Shown: one piece after another, positions 38,208 to 47,556 of the stretch
Layout: each line of letters opens with the position of its first letter
How positions within the stretch are numbered: position 1 is the stretch's first letter
Assembly (NCBI RefSeq): GCF_004365915.1
Contig: NZ_SODI01000001.1
Span: forward strand, 2,294,001 to 2,358,000
DNA: 64,000 nt
DNA from: Cryobacterium psychrophilum
GTDB lineage: Bacteria; Actinomycetota; Actinomycetes; Actinomycetales; Microbacteriaceae
Reading direction: 5' to 3'
Program-made: the position numbers and the translations under genes
The notes under the pieces: generated by a model
What the model was told of the DNA's origin: nothing
Database searches by the model: none
The model's input: only the letters and a program-made list of their open reading frames with translations

Positions 38208-38537
38208 CGACGGAGCCAGCGCAAAGTACAGGTGCGCATGCACGCGGCAGCCGTCATTGAATTCGGCGGCGCACGCGGGGCAGTGCGTCACCGACTGATA
38301 TGAGCGGATGCTCATCTCCGTGTGACACACGCCGCACACAATAGCAAGGTGGTCCACGTCGCCTTCGAGCCACTGCTCGGCGGGGTGCGACTCGCTGTCG
38401 CCATGGCACCGAAAGCACGGGTAGTAGCGTCTGCAGCAGGCGAACTTGATCGCGATCACGTCGCGGAGCGAGTGATAGTGCACGCACCGCGTCTGGTCAT
38501 CGACGACCGCACCATAGATGCGCGGGGGAGAGGTCAT
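38202..38537 (-). CDS. CHY zinc-finger protein
   Basis: 111 aa with the CHY pattern: TRCVHYHS, KFACCRRYYPCFRCH, VCGVCHTEM, THCPACAAEF and a final CRVHAHLYF. The array of Cys/His pairs binds several zinc ions, as in Hot13/RCHY1 domains. Cytosolic; bacterial role unknown. Convergent with and overlapping crcB. Confidence 0.88.
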   Translation of the reverse strand: MTSPPRIYGAVVDDQTRCVHYHSLRDVIAIKFACCRRYYPCFRCHGDSESHPAEQWLEGDVDHLAIVCGVCHTEMSIRSYQSVTHCPACAAEFNDGCRVHAHLYFALAPSS

Positions 38538-38561
38538 CGTTCCAGTATCGCAGCGGTGGGT

Positions 38562-39500
38562 CTAGTCGCCGCCGGTGCCCGTCGCCAGAGTCTGCGCCGT
38601 CACGAAGGCCTCGAAGGCCTTCGCATCGCTAAGTGAACCCTTGTAGGACGCGCCGTTCACGAGCACGGTGGGCGTGCCGGTGACCTTGGTGATGTCGGCG
38701 TTGGGCAGGGGGCCCTTCAGCGCGCGATCCGAGGCAGCACGGACCCAGGGGACGAAAGTCTCTTTCGTGATGCAGGCCGCGATGTTCGGGTTGGTGGCCC
38801 CGGCCTTCTCGATCAGGCTCTGCAGCTGAGCGTCGGTGAGGCCCCCCGTTTCCTCGGCCAGCTGTTTCGCGAAGAGAGCCGTGTTCACGGCGAGAAAACT
38901 GTCGGGGGCAAAGTTGGCAACGCATGCGGCCGCATTCGCTGCGCGCGTGGAATCGTTGTTGCCACGCGATGAGGTGTCGAGAATCGAGAGGGGGTGCAGC
39001 TCCACCGTGGCGTTGCCGGCGGTGACCCAGCTCGCGATTTGGGCGGCGTTTGTGGCCTCGAACTGGCCGCACAAGAGGCACATGTAGTCGACGTAGATGT
39101 CGATGTTGACCATGTCGCTGAGCTGGGACTTGTCGGTGGCCACGGGCTTCGCCCCGGCGGCGAGTGCGGGGGTCATCGCGGCCGACACCGTGGTGCCGTC
39201 GCCGCCGATGAGGATTCCGTCGCTCGCCATGTTGAGGGGCCCGGCATAGCTTGGAGTGTTCTGGTTGGCGACAACGAGCGCCGCCACGGTCGCCGCAGCC
39301 AGGAGGACGCCGCCGATGCCGCCAATGCCGCCACGCCGGAGCAAGCGCTGTCGTTTGGCGCGCGCATGCTCGTCGTCGCGCATCAGCCTCGACTGTTCGC
39401 GGGCCTGGTCGCGGCGGTCTTTCCTGGGCGGGCGGGGCTGCCCGGAGGCGTTGCTCATCATGCGCTCAGTCACCGTTTCGTTGGGAATGCCTTCTGACAC
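38562..39500 (-). CDS. Membrane-anchored DsbA-like thiol oxidoreductase
   Basis: 312 aa. A charged cytoplasmic segment (about 1-55) and one membrane helix (IGGVLLAAATVAALVVA) precede an extracellular thioredoxin fold with active site YMCLLCGQFE and cis-Pro loop VTGTPTVLVNG. Forms or isomerises disulfides in exported proteins. Starts at 39500 or 39458 (MSNASGQPRPPRKD) are both possible. Confidence 0.87.
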   Translation of the reverse strand: MSEGIPNETVTERMMSNASGQPRPPRKDRRDQAREQSRLMRDDEHARAKRQRLLRRGGIGGIGGVLLAAATVAALVVANQNTPSYAGPLNMASDGILIGGDGTTVSAAMTPALAAGAKPVATDKSQLSDMVNIDIYVDYMCLLCGQFEATNAAQIASWVTAGNATVELHPLSILDTSSRGNNDSTRAANAAACVANFAPDSFLAVNTALFAKQLAEETGGLTDAQLQSLIEKAGATNPNIAACITKETFVPWVRAASDRALKGPLPNADITKVTGTPTVLVNGASYKGSLSDAKAFEAFVTAQTLATGTGGD

Positions 39501-39557
39501 TAGGTTTTACGTCTGTGTGCCGGGCATTCGCGCGCTGTGAACTGGCTGGGAGCGGTG

Positions 39558-40874
39558 TCAGAACCCGGTGCTGAGGCGAGGGCAGGTCGGGGAGTGGAAG
39601 GTGGCGTCGAGGCGGGCGGCAGCATCCGTCGTGGTCGTGGTGAGCCGTCCGGCGCGGGCGAGGTCGACGGCGCTGCCGGCCCCGAGGTAGAGCGCGCCAA
39701 GGTCGGCCACCGCGAGCGTCACGTGCACGGCGTCGGCGGGCATCTCGCCGGCGAGCGGATGCGCCGCGCCGTGTCCGTCGGCGTCAACCGTGAGCAGGTA
39801 GTCCCCCGCGGCGAAATCAAGGTCGTCGGTGACGGTGAGCCTGAATATTCCGGGAGCGGAATATGTGCGGGAGGAGAGGGCGGTGGGCACATCGAGAATC
39901 CGCAACCACAGGTGGTCGCGCTCGAGCGTCTTGCGCACGGCTCGGCGGTCGCTCACCTGCCAGGAGAGCGCTTCACGCACGCTGCGTAGCGGCGCGCTGA
40001 CCTCAGTGACCAGATCCATGTCGATCACGAAGTGCCACAGAGCGGCGTAGGCATCGTCGGTCGCGGCCACGAGGTCTGCGAGATCGAGGCGGGCAGGATA
40101 CCCGTCGTCGCCGAGCGCGATGGAGTAGACGGCGAAGCCCTGCGCGCGGCCGGCGGCGTCGTCGTAGCGCACGCAACGCAGACTGCGCTTCCCGGAATCA
40201 GGGTCCTGGGGAACCAGGCCGAGGGCGTGGCTCCACCAGCTCGGGCGGCGGTCGACCTCGCCGGACTCGCGGGACCGCTCGAAGATGGCGGGGCCTTCAA
40301 CGACGAGGGAGGCGGCGGTGACGAAGTCAACCCGACCGGTGGGGACCGGGCCGATCCAGCGGGCGCGAGTCGTGTCGACGTGCACGTGTGCCTGGTGAGC
40401 CGCCGGGCCGAAGCCGAAACGCCCGTAGATGGTGGCCTCCGACACGGTGAGCATGGCGAGCGGCAGACCGAGAGCCTGCGCGGAGCGGAGTTCGCCAGGG
40501 AGAAGCGCACGGGCGATTCCTCGACGGCGGTGCGTGGGGGCCACCGTGACGGAGCTGATGGCCCAGGCGGGGAGCGTACCGCCGCCGGGAACGCTGAGGC
40601 CCATCTCCCAGGAACGCACGGTGGCGACGGGGGAGTCCGGGTCAGCGCCGCTGCGATCGTGCACCGCGGTCACCCGGTCAATGGCAATTTCACGTTCAAG
40701 CACCCCGAGCAGTTCGTTGCTGTGGGCCGAATCATGGAAGCCACGGGCCTCGGCCTGCAGCCACCGCCGGGCGGACACCAGGTCAGTGGGGTCGAGAATG
40801 CCCAGGTCAAGGCCGTGCGCGGCCAGCATGTCTCGGGAGTCGGAGTCGACGGGGAGGGAAGTGTGTTGGGTCAC
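39558..40874 (-). CDS. Eis-type GNAT N-acetyltransferase
   Basis: 438 aa with the tripartite Eis layout: GNAT domain holding the acetyl-CoA loop VAPTHRRRGIARALL (about 110), a second GNAT-like domain and an SCP2/sterol-carrier-like C-terminus (VTVDADGHGAAHPLAGEM). Eis proteins acetylate amines, including aminoglycosides or protein lysines; the substrate here is unknown. Single-gene transcript. Confidence 0.87.
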   Translation of the reverse strand: MTQHTSLPVDSDSRDMLAAHGLDLGILDPTDLVSARRWLQAEARGFHDSAHSNELLGVLEREIAIDRVTAVHDRSGADPDSPVATVRSWEMGLSVPGGGTLPAWAISSVTVAPTHRRRGIARALLPGELRSAQALGLPLAMLTVSEATIYGRFGFGPAAHQAHVHVDTTRARWIGPVPTGRVDFVTAASLVVEGPAIFERSRESGEVDRRPSWWSHALGLVPQDPDSGKRSLRCVRYDDAAGRAQGFAVYSIALGDDGYPARLDLADLVAATDDAYAALWHFVIDMDLVTEVSAPLRSVREALSWQVSDRRAVRKTLERDHLWLRILDVPTALSSRTYSAPGIFRLTVTDDLDFAAGDYLLTVDADGHGAAHPLAGEMPADAVHVTLAVADLGALYLGAGSAVDLARAGRLTTTTTDAAARLDATFHSPTCPRLSTGF

Positions 40875-41187
40875 GCTTAGACCCTAGCCGTGCATGGCCG
40901 GGTCAACCACTCACGCTGCGGTGCCGTCACTCCCGGTGGGTCGAATCGGTGAATGTCTTGTCGCCCAACATCATCGGCGATGACGTGAATGTCAACGGCG
41001 GATGCGCCTCGTATCCGCGTGGACGCCTCCCCGGTAGAACACAGTTTGAGACTGTCGGGGCCTCTCAAATCCCGATATGTTTTTAGGAAATTCTGATTCT
41101 TCTCTTCCTTCGGGCAAGGACCACGGATTGTGGCAGCAGAACTGAACTGGGCTGGCAACCTCCGCTACGCATCCATCCGGGTGGCGG
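40875..41187. other. 313-bp non-coding gap between the Eis and epimerase genes
   Basis: No convincing ORF. One hairpin at 41029-41060 (outer CCCCG/CGGGG, inner ACAGT-TTGAG-ACTGT, with a one-sided 7-nt bulge) may end the epimerase transcript or belong to a small RNA; no U-tract follows it on the minus strand. Otherwise I see nothing. Confidence 0.4.
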
Positions 41188-42033
41188 CTAGGTGTGGTCG
41201 CGCCAGCTGTGCTCCGGGGCGAAACCGAGCAGGCGCCGGGCCTTGTCGATCGAGAGCAGCGTTTCGTGTTCGGATACGTCCTTGACCACCGAGACGCCCG
41301 GGAAAACCTCAGCGGCGAGGGTCGCCGAGGAACGCGTCATCACGGTGTCCGCCGCCGCAATGATGAACGTCTCAAAGCCGGGCGCGGCCGTCTCGAGCGC
41401 CCGCAGTACCGCCTGCGCTCCGTCGCGGCCGTCGATGTAACCCCAGAGGTTCCACTTGCGCAGTGTGGTATCGGCATCGAATGCGGGGAACGCGGCGTAG
41501 TCGTCGGGATCCATCACGTTGGAGAAACGCAGTGCCGTGATGCTCAGCGTCGGATCCCAGCGCACGAGTTCGATCGCCATCTGCTCTTCGAGGTGCTTCA
41601 CGAGCGAGTACGTGCTCTCCGGGCGGGCCGGGTACTCCTCGTCGACGGGGATGTAGGGCGGGTCGATGTCGAACGGCAGGCCGAGCACGGTCTCGCTCGA
41701 CGCGTAGACGATGCGCTTGATGCCCGCTCGTCGCGCGGCCTGGAACACGTTGTAGGTGGACAGCATGTTGTTGTGGAACGTGGCCACGTCCGCGTGCAGG
41801 CCGGGTGCCGGAATGGCGCCGAGGTGCACGACCGCGTCGAACCCATCGGTGCGGTCGTTGATGCCGAACATCACGTCGACGACCTGGCCGTAATCGGTGA
41901 GGTCGATCTTCGTGAAGCCGGCACCGCGAGGCCCCGACTGGTCGAGGTTGGTGACGTCGTGTCGCTCGCTCGACAGTCGGGCGACAACACTGCGCCCGAG
42001 CTTGCCGCTACCGCCGGTGACTGCAATTCTCAT
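41188..42033 (-). CDS. NAD-dependent epimerase/dehydratase (extended SDR)
   Basis: 281 aa. Rossmann motif VTGGSGKLGRSVVARL at the N-terminus; catalytic Ser region VYASSETVLG and YSLVKHLEEQ (Tyr-x3-Lys). An extended short-chain dehydrogenase acting on a nucleotide sugar or uronate; the AIPAPG and YPARPESTYSLVK strings recall uronate dehydrogenase-like enzymes. Downstream of the aldo/keto reductase on the same strand, separated by 145 bp. Confidence 0.82.
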   Translation of the reverse strand: MRIAVTGGSGKLGRSVVARLSSERHDVTNLDQSGPRGAGFTKIDLTDYGQVVDVMFGINDRTDGFDAVVHLGAIPAPGLHADVATFHNNMLSTYNVFQAARRAGIKRIVYASSETVLGLPFDIDPPYIPVDEEYPARPESTYSLVKHLEEQMAIELVRWDPTLSITALRFSNVMDPDDYAAFPAFDADTTLRKWNLWGYIDGRDGAQAVLRALETAAPGFETFIIAAADTVMTRSSATLAAEVFPGVSVVKDVSEHETLLSIDKARRLLGFAPEHSWRDHT

Positions 42034-42178
42034 GGGATTCTCCTGGTGCGGGTGGTGTCCGTAAAACCGCAGTTTTTGGCGACACGCCGGGTGGCGTGGC
42101 CGGTTACCTCGGTGTGTCTCAGATGCTCCGGTTTTGGCGTCGGCGTGACGGCTGGGAAGCGGCCCAGCCGGGCCGAGA

Positions 42179-43183
42179 CTACGCCAGTCGGGTCTCGGGG
42201 GACGTGGTCTTGCGCGGGTCGACCTCGGCCAGTGCGCGGGTGATCTCGTCGATCTGCGCCATGACGGCGGGCTCGAGTGTGACGCCGACGGCCTTCACGT
42301 TGTCGGCGACCTGCTCCGGGCGGGACGCCCCCATGATCGCCGAGGCCACGTTCTGGTTCTGCAGCACCCAGGCGAGCGCGAGCTGCGCCATGGTGAGCCC
42401 GAGATCGTCGGCGATCGGGCGCAGGCGCTGCACGTTCGTCAGAACCTCGTCGCTCATCCAGCGTGAGATCATGTCGGCGCCACCCTTGGCATCCGCTGCC
42501 CGGCTGCCGGCAAGCGGCGGCTGGCCCGGCAGGTACTTTCCGGTGAGCACGCCCTGGGCCACGGGGGACCACACGATCTGTGACACGCCGAGCTCAACGG
42601 ATGCCGGCACCACCTCGGCGTCGATGACCCGCCACAGCATGGAGTACTGCGGCTGGTTCGACACGAGCTGAATTCCGAGCTCGCGGGCGAGCGCGTGGCC
42701 GGCGCGCAGCTGCTGGGCATTCCACTCGCTCACGCCGATATAGAGGGCCTTGCCCTGGCGTACCACGTCAGCGAAGGCCTGCATCGTCTCCTCCAGCGGG
42801 GTCTCCACGTCGTAACGGTGGGCCTGGTAGAGGTCCACGTAGTCGGTCTGCAGGCGGCGGAGCGAACCGTCGATCGACTCGAAAATGTGTTTGCGGCTGA
42901 GCCCGGTGTCGTTGTGGCCCTTCGGGCCGGTGGGGAAGTACGCCTTCGTGAAGATTTCGAGCGACTGGCGGCGCTCACCCTTGAGGGCGTCGCCGAGCAC
43001 GCTCTCGGCCACGGTGTTCGCGTACGTGTCCGCGGTGTCGAACGTGGTGATGCCGGCATCGAGTGCCGCGCGCACGCACAGTGTTGCGGTGTCGTTCTCC
43101 ACCTGCGAGCCGTGCGTGAGCCAATTGCCATAGGTGAGTGCGGAGACTTTCAATCCACTGTTTCCCAGATAACGAAATTCCAT
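42179..43183 (-). CDS. Aldo/keto reductase
   Basis: 334 aa TIM barrel. Catalytic tetrad visible: Asp and Tyr in FDTADTYANT, Lys in FTKAYFP, His in YQAHRYD. NADPH-binding C-terminus (SRPEQVADNVKAVG). Belongs to the Kv-beta-like branch (RYLGNSGLKVSALTYGNW start). Reduces aldehydes or ketones; substrate unknown. Divergent from the ROK regulator gene with a 105-bp spacer, so likely its target. Confidence 0.88.
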   Translation of the reverse strand: MEFRYLGNSGLKVSALTYGNWLTHGSQVENDTATLCVRAALDAGITTFDTADTYANTVAESVLGDALKGERRQSLEIFTKAYFPTGPKGHNDTGLSRKHIFESIDGSLRRLQTDYVDLYQAHRYDVETPLEETMQAFADVVRQGKALYIGVSEWNAQQLRAGHALARELGIQLVSNQPQYSMLWRVIDAEVVPASVELGVSQIVWSPVAQGVLTGKYLPGQPPLAGSRAADAKGGADMISRWMSDEVLTNVQRLRPIADDLGLTMAQLALAWVLQNQNVASAIMGASRPEQVADNVKAVGVTLEPAVMAQIDEITRALAEVDPRKTTSPETRLA

Positions 43184-43288
43184 GAGGGTCCTGTCTCTCG
43201 GCGGCGCTGCAGGTTTGTTGACTTGGGCAACCTAACACAGGCAGTCGGGAGGGCCCGAGGTAATCTGTAAGGCAACGGTGAGGATGCC

Positions 43289-44470
43289 ATGCAGGGGAAC
43301 AACCATGACGACGTGCGTCGACACAACCTGGCGACCATCCTGCGGCTGGTGCATCGCAGCGGGCCCCTGTCCCGGGCAGCGCTCACCCGCCTCACCGGAT
43401 TGAACCGTTCCACCGTCTCGGCCCTCGTCTCCGAGCTCGTGCAGATCGGACTCGCTGTCGAGCGTGAGCCGGAGGCCTCCCGGCAGGTGGGGCGGCCGAG
43501 TCCCGTGGTGCAGGTGAACCCGCGCGTGGTCGCCATTGCCGTGCACCCGGAGATCGACGCGGTGACCGTGGGCCTCGTGGGGCTTGATGGCGTCGTGCAC
43601 CGGCGCATCCGCTGCCCGGTTGAACGCTCGCCCAGCGCCACCGAGGCCGTGAACATAGCCGTGGCCGTGATCGACGGTATGCGCGGCGAGCTCGACGCCC
43701 GCTTCGATGTGGTGGGCGTTGGCGTGGCCGTCCCGGGACTCGTGCGTACCCACGACGGCCTCGTGCGTCACGCTCCGCACCTCGGGTGGGTTGCCGAGCC
43801 GTTCGCCGAACGGCTTTCGGCAGCAACGGGTTACCCGGTGGTCGCCGCGAATGACGCAAGCCTCGGCGTGCTCGCCGAACGCTACTTCGGTGCGGGTGTC
43901 GGTATCACCGACCTCGTGTACCTCAACGGTGGCGCGAGCGGCATCGGCGGCGGCCTGCTCATGGGCGGGCAGCTGTTGGGCGGCCATGCCGGCTACGCGG
44001 GTGAATTCGGCCACGCCAAGGTGAGCGAGGGCGCGGCCGTGGACTCCGCCGGCCTTGCGGGCACCCTCGAGGCCGAGGTTACCCGCAGTGGCCTGCTCGC
44101 CGCCCTCGGCCTGAGTGGTACAACGGATGCCGACGATCTCGAACGCGCCCTCCTCGGCTCTGACTCGCCGCAGGTTCGAGCCGAGGTGAACCGCCAGCTT
44201 GATTTTCTCGCCGTTGCGCTCGCGGGCGCGATCAACATACTCAACCCGCAGCTCGTGGTGCTCGGCGGGTTTCTTGCGGCGCTCCGTGCGGTGGATCCAG
44301 ACCGGCTGCAGAACACCGTCGCTGCGCTCACGCTGGCGGAGCTATGTGAGGGAGTGGGTATCGGTTCCGCACGCCTCGGCTCGAACCAACTCATGATCGG
44401 GGCCGCCGAGCTGGCCTTCGAGGGAGTGTTCGAGGATCCGCAATCGTTCGTGCGGGGTGGGGACGCGTGA
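43289..44470 (+). CDS. ROK-family transcriptional regulator without zinc motif
   Basis: 393 aa. N-terminal winged HTH (SRAALTRLTGLNRSTVSALVSEL) and a sugar-kinase-like ROK domain with ATP/sugar loop NGGASGIGGGLLMGGQLL and AGEFGHAKV. The usual CxCGxxGC zinc cluster after that point is absent (SEGAAVDSAGLAGTLEAEV). Probably a sugar-responsive repressor of the divergent aldo/keto reductase gene. Confidence 0.87.
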   Translation: MQGNNHDDVRRHNLATILRLVHRSGPLSRAALTRLTGLNRSTVSALVSELVQIGLAVEREPEASRQVGRPSPVVQVNPRVVAIAVHPEIDAVTVGLVGLDGVVHRRIRCPVERSPSATEAVNIAVAVIDGMRGELDARFDVVGVGVAVPGLVRTHDGLVRHAPHLGWVAEPFAERLSAATGYPVVAANDASLGVLAERYFGAGVGITDLVYLNGGASGIGGGLLMGGQLLGGHAGYAGEFGHAKVSEGAAVDSAGLAGTLEAEVTRSGLLAALGLSGTTDADDLERALLGSDSPQVRAEVNRQLDFLAVALAGAINILNPQLVVLGGFLAALRAVDPDRLQNTVAALTLAELCEGVGIGSARLGSNQLMIGAAELAFEGVFEDPQSFVRGGDA

Positions 44471-44636
44471 CCAGCATCCTGGAGTGATTCCGGAGAAGAA
44501 TCGGGTCAGCGGGAATATCAGTCGGCCGCCGCGTCTTGATGTCAGTGCGGCCCTTGTTCTTGTCGTTGGTGCCGTCGCCCGCATTCCGAGGGGCCAGCAT
44601 CCGTTCACGAACCGCATCCTTGAGGAATTCATTTCC

Positions 44637-45914
44637 GTGTCTACTGCCGCCATTCCTGTGGTTAGCGCCGCACAACTCCGCTCTACAGCTCGCCACCCTG
44701 GCGACGCCCTCACCCGACGCCAGCGTCTCGTTTATGTTCTGATTCTTGGAGCGCTCACCGCGCTCGGGCCGTTCACGATCGACTTGTATCTGCCCGCTTT
44801 CCCCACGCTTGAGAGCGATCTGGGCGTGTCAGCCGCGGCCATTCAGCTGACCCTCACCGGAACCATGATCGGGTTCGGATTCGGGCAGCTTGTCGTGGGG
44901 CCGTGGAGCGACAAGGTGGGCCGCCGCCTGCCGCTCATGCTCGCGACGGCGTTCCACATTCTGGCCTGCGTGGGCGCTGCCCTTTCGACCGACATCGTGT
45001 GGCTCGGCCTGTTCCGGGTGCTGCAGGGATTCGGTGCCGCAGCCGGTGCCGTCGTGGCGCTCGCCATGGTGCGGGACCTGTTCGGTGGCAAGCCGCTCGT
45101 GCGCATGCTCTCCCGACTCGCGCTCGTGAGTGGCCTCGCCCCGGTGCTCGCCCCGGTCATCGGCTCGCAATTGCTGCTCGTGATGCCGTGGCGCGGAATC
45201 TTCTGGGTGCTCGCCGCCTACGGTTTCCTCGTGATCCTCGCCGTCGCGTTCTTCATCGTGGAGACCCTGCCGCCGGCTGAGCGTCACGCTCGCGGCCACA
45301 GCACCCTCGGCCAGCGGTACCGCGCGGTGCTCGGCGACCGCACGTTTGTGGGCGTCGCCATCATCGGGGCCATGACGTTCACGGGGCTGTTCTCCTACCT
45401 GTCGGCGTCGCCGTTCCTCTTTCAGCAGGTCTACGACCTGAGCGCCCAGCAGTACGGCCTTCTCTTCGCGGTGAACTCCCTCGGCATCGTCACGGGCGTG
45501 CAGCTGAGCGCGCGGCTCATGCACCGTCTCAATGTGGGACCGCAGTGGATCCTCTCCGTGTCCACCGTTGTTCTGCTGGTCACCGCCGTGGCCATCATGC
45601 TGCTCGACCTGGCCGACGCGGGGCTGTGGGGCACCGTCGTTCCCCTGTGGTTTTTCATCGCCGCCTGCGGTTTTACGCTTCCGAGCGTTCAGGTGATCGC
45701 GCTCAACGGGCACGGCCGCGAGGCGGGGACCGCAGCCTCGCTGCTCGGTGCCGCGAACTTCGGCGTTGCGGGGCTCATCTCGCCGATCGTTGGGCTGCTT
45801 GGTGTGGGAACCGCGGTGCCGATGTCGGCCGTGATGGCCACCACCTCGGTGCTGGGTATCGTGTCGCTCTGGCTTATCGTTCGGCCCCGGCACGTGCCAG
45901 CCCTCGAGCACTAG
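44637..45914 (+). CDS. MFS drug-resistance transporter, Bcr/CflA type
   Basis: 425 aa from GTG 44637 after TGAGGA; the open frame extends upstream to 44457 without a start signal. Twelve helices, MFS loop GPWSDKVGRRLPLM and Bcr-type FRVLQGFGAAAGAVV / RDLFGGKPLVRMLS. Proton-driven efflux of small molecules. A hairpin terminator follows. Confidence 0.87.
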   Translation: MSTAAIPVVSAAQLRSTARHPGDALTRRQRLVYVLILGALTALGPFTIDLYLPAFPTLESDLGVSAAAIQLTLTGTMIGFGFGQLVVGPWSDKVGRRLPLMLATAFHILACVGAALSTDIVWLGLFRVLQGFGAAAGAVVALAMVRDLFGGKPLVRMLSRLALVSGLAPVLAPVIGSQLLLVMPWRGIFWVLAAYGFLVILAVAFFIVETLPPAERHARGHSTLGQRYRAVLGDRTFVGVAIIGAMTFTGLFSYLSASPFLFQQVYDLSAQQYGLLFAVNSLGIVTGVQLSARLMHRLNVGPQWILSVSTVVLLVTAVAIMLLDLADAGLWGTVVPLWFFIAACGFTLPSVQVIALNGHGREAGTAASLLGAANFGVAGLISPIVGLLGVGTAVPMSAVMATTSVLGIVSLWLIVRPRHVPALEH

Positions 45915-45922
45915 CCGTAGTC

Positions 45923-45955
45923 TCTCGGCCGCGCAGCGGGCACCCACGGCCGAGA
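45923..45955. terminator. Hairpin after the Bcr/CflA gene
   Basis: TCTCGGCCG (45923-45931) and CGGCCGAGA (45947-45955), 9-bp stem, 15-nt loop, 9 bp past the stop codon. Confidence 0.6.
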
Positions 45956-45980
45956 CGGCAACCTGGCTTACCATTGCGCA

Positions 45981-46679
45981 ATGACTACTCCCGAGCCACC
46001 GGAGCGCGCGGCGACCCCGAGCGCCACGCGCATGGCCAGGCGCTGGCCCGTGATCAGTGGCCTGCTTGCCCTCGCCCTCGCTGCCGGGCTCGGCTCCCTT
46101 GCGGTTGCGCGATCGAGCGGCCTGACCGAGATCGATACCGAGTGGATGAACGAGGTCATCGAGCACCGGGCGCCGTTCTGGGACATTCCCGCGCTGTTCA
46201 TGAATGCGCTCGGCGGCGGTGTGATCGGCGTCATCGTGGTACCCGTGCTCCTGTCGGCCGTGCTTCTCCTACTCAAACGACCGTGGGCGGCGGGGTACTT
46301 TCTGGGGGCCACGATCCTGAGCGCGGGGATCGTGCAGCTGCTGAAACACTTCTTCGGCCGTGCCCGTCCGCTCGAGATCCTCGTGACCAGCGACTTCGGG
46401 TCGTTCCCGTCCGGGCATGTCGCCAACGCGGCCACCATGGCCATGGTGCTCGCCGTTCTCTTTCCGCGGGTGTGGGTCTGGGCCGTCGGCGTGGCGTACA
46501 CGATTATCATGCTCCTCAGCCGCACCTACCTCGGCGCACACTGGCTCACCGACACGATCGGCGGCCTGCTGATCGGGTTGGGAGTGGCGTTCGTGGTGTG
46601 GGCTCCGCTGGCCGCGAAGCTGGACGGCGAGCGAAGGCTGGCTCGACGGCATCCGTTGGGCGATTCGCTCCCTCGGTAA
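45981..46679 (+). CDS. PAP2-family membrane phosphatase
   Basis: 232 aa with about six helices. All three phosphatase motifs are present: KHFFGRARP, FPSGH and SRTYLGAHWLTD. Dephosphorylates lipid phosphates such as undecaprenyl pyrophosphate or phosphatidate at the membrane. Stands alone. Confidence 0.9.
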   Translation: MTTPEPPERAATPSATRMARRWPVISGLLALALAAGLGSLAVARSSGLTEIDTEWMNEVIEHRAPFWDIPALFMNALGGGVIGVIVVPVLLSAVLLLLKRPWAAGYFLGATILSAGIVQLLKHFFGRARPLEILVTSDFGSFPSGHVANAATMAMVLAVLFPRVWVWAVGVAYTIIMLLSRTYLGAHWLTDTIGGLLIGLGVAFVVWAPLAAKLDGERRLARRHPLGDSLPR

Positions 46680-46770
46680 CGACGCCAGAATGCGGCAGAT
46701 CGCCCCGATTCGACCCCGTAACCCACATTTTTGACGTATATTGCCGTCGGTTTAATGGTCTACTTTTTCC

Positions 46771-47556
46771 ATGACGGCAGACACAACGGCAGAGCTGACG
46801 GCCGAGGCTTTTCGGCAGGCGGATGCCGCGGCGCACGCCGCCGGAGTTACCCTGCGCTCCGCAGACCCGAGCGATATCACGGGGATTCTCGGTCTCTTCA
46901 ACCGCACCTGGGGTGCCGGGCGCGGGCCGGACCGGTCGATGCTGCTCGCCCTGGACTACGCCGGCAACACGATTCTCGTGGCTCTCGGCGACGGCAGGCC
47001 GGTGGGGGCCGCAGTAGGATTTCTGGGTTGGTCGGGCGGGCTGCACCTGCACTCGCACATGGCGACCGTTGTGCCGTGGCGCCGCAGCCATGGTGTGGGG
47101 TACGCGCTCAAGCTCTTTCAGCGCGCGCTCTGCCTCGAGCAGGGCGTCACCGAGATGCGCTGGACCTTCGACCCCCTCATTCGCCGCAACGCGCACTTCA
47201 ACCTCGTCAAGCTCGGCGCCGAGGTGACCACGTTTCTACCGGATTTCTACGGCCGACTCGACGACGCCATCACCGGGAATGATCAGAGCGACCGTTTCGA
47301 GGTGCGCTGGCGCCTCGATTCCGGTCGGGTGCGGCGGGCACTGAACGGCGACACGCCGCCGGCATGGAGCGGCACGGAACGACTGGCGCTCAACGTGGAC
47401 TTTGAACAGCTGCGAGCTACGGACCCCGAGGCGGCGATTCGCCTGCGCACCGACTCGCGGCTTCTCTTCACGAACGCCATGGCCAGTGGTCTGCGTCCGG
47501 AGGTCGACACCGACTCCAACTACGTGCTGACAGCGGATGCCGCAGAGCCCGCCTAG
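46771..47556 (+). CDS. GNAT-superfamily acetyltransferase (COG3375-like)
   Basis: 261 aa. N-terminal GNAT-like fold (VTLRSADPSDITGILGLFN, VVPWRRSHGVGYALKLFQRA) with a C-terminal extension containing MRWTFDPLIRRNAHFNLVKLG, typical of the COG3375 group. Activity unknown. Convergent with the membrane-protein gene at 47553, overlapping at the stops. Confidence 0.75.
   Translation: MTADTTAELTAEAFRQADAAAHAAGVTLRSADPSDITGILGLFNRTWGAGRGPDRSMLLALDYAGNTILVALGDGRPVGAAVGFLGWSGGLHLHSHMATVVPWRRSHGVGYALKLFQRALCLEQGVTEMRWTFDPLIRRNAHFNLVKLGAEVTTFLPDFYGRLDDAITGNDQSDRFEVRWRLDSGRVRRALNGDTPPAWSGTERLALNVDFEQLRATDPEAAIRLRTDSRLLFTNAMASGLRPEVDTDSNYVLTADAAEPA

Noticed and set aside
42083..42098. Hairpin CACGCC-GGGT-GGCGTG between the aldo/keto reductase and epimerase genes
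   Set aside because: Only 6 bp and no U-tract; too weak to call a terminator.
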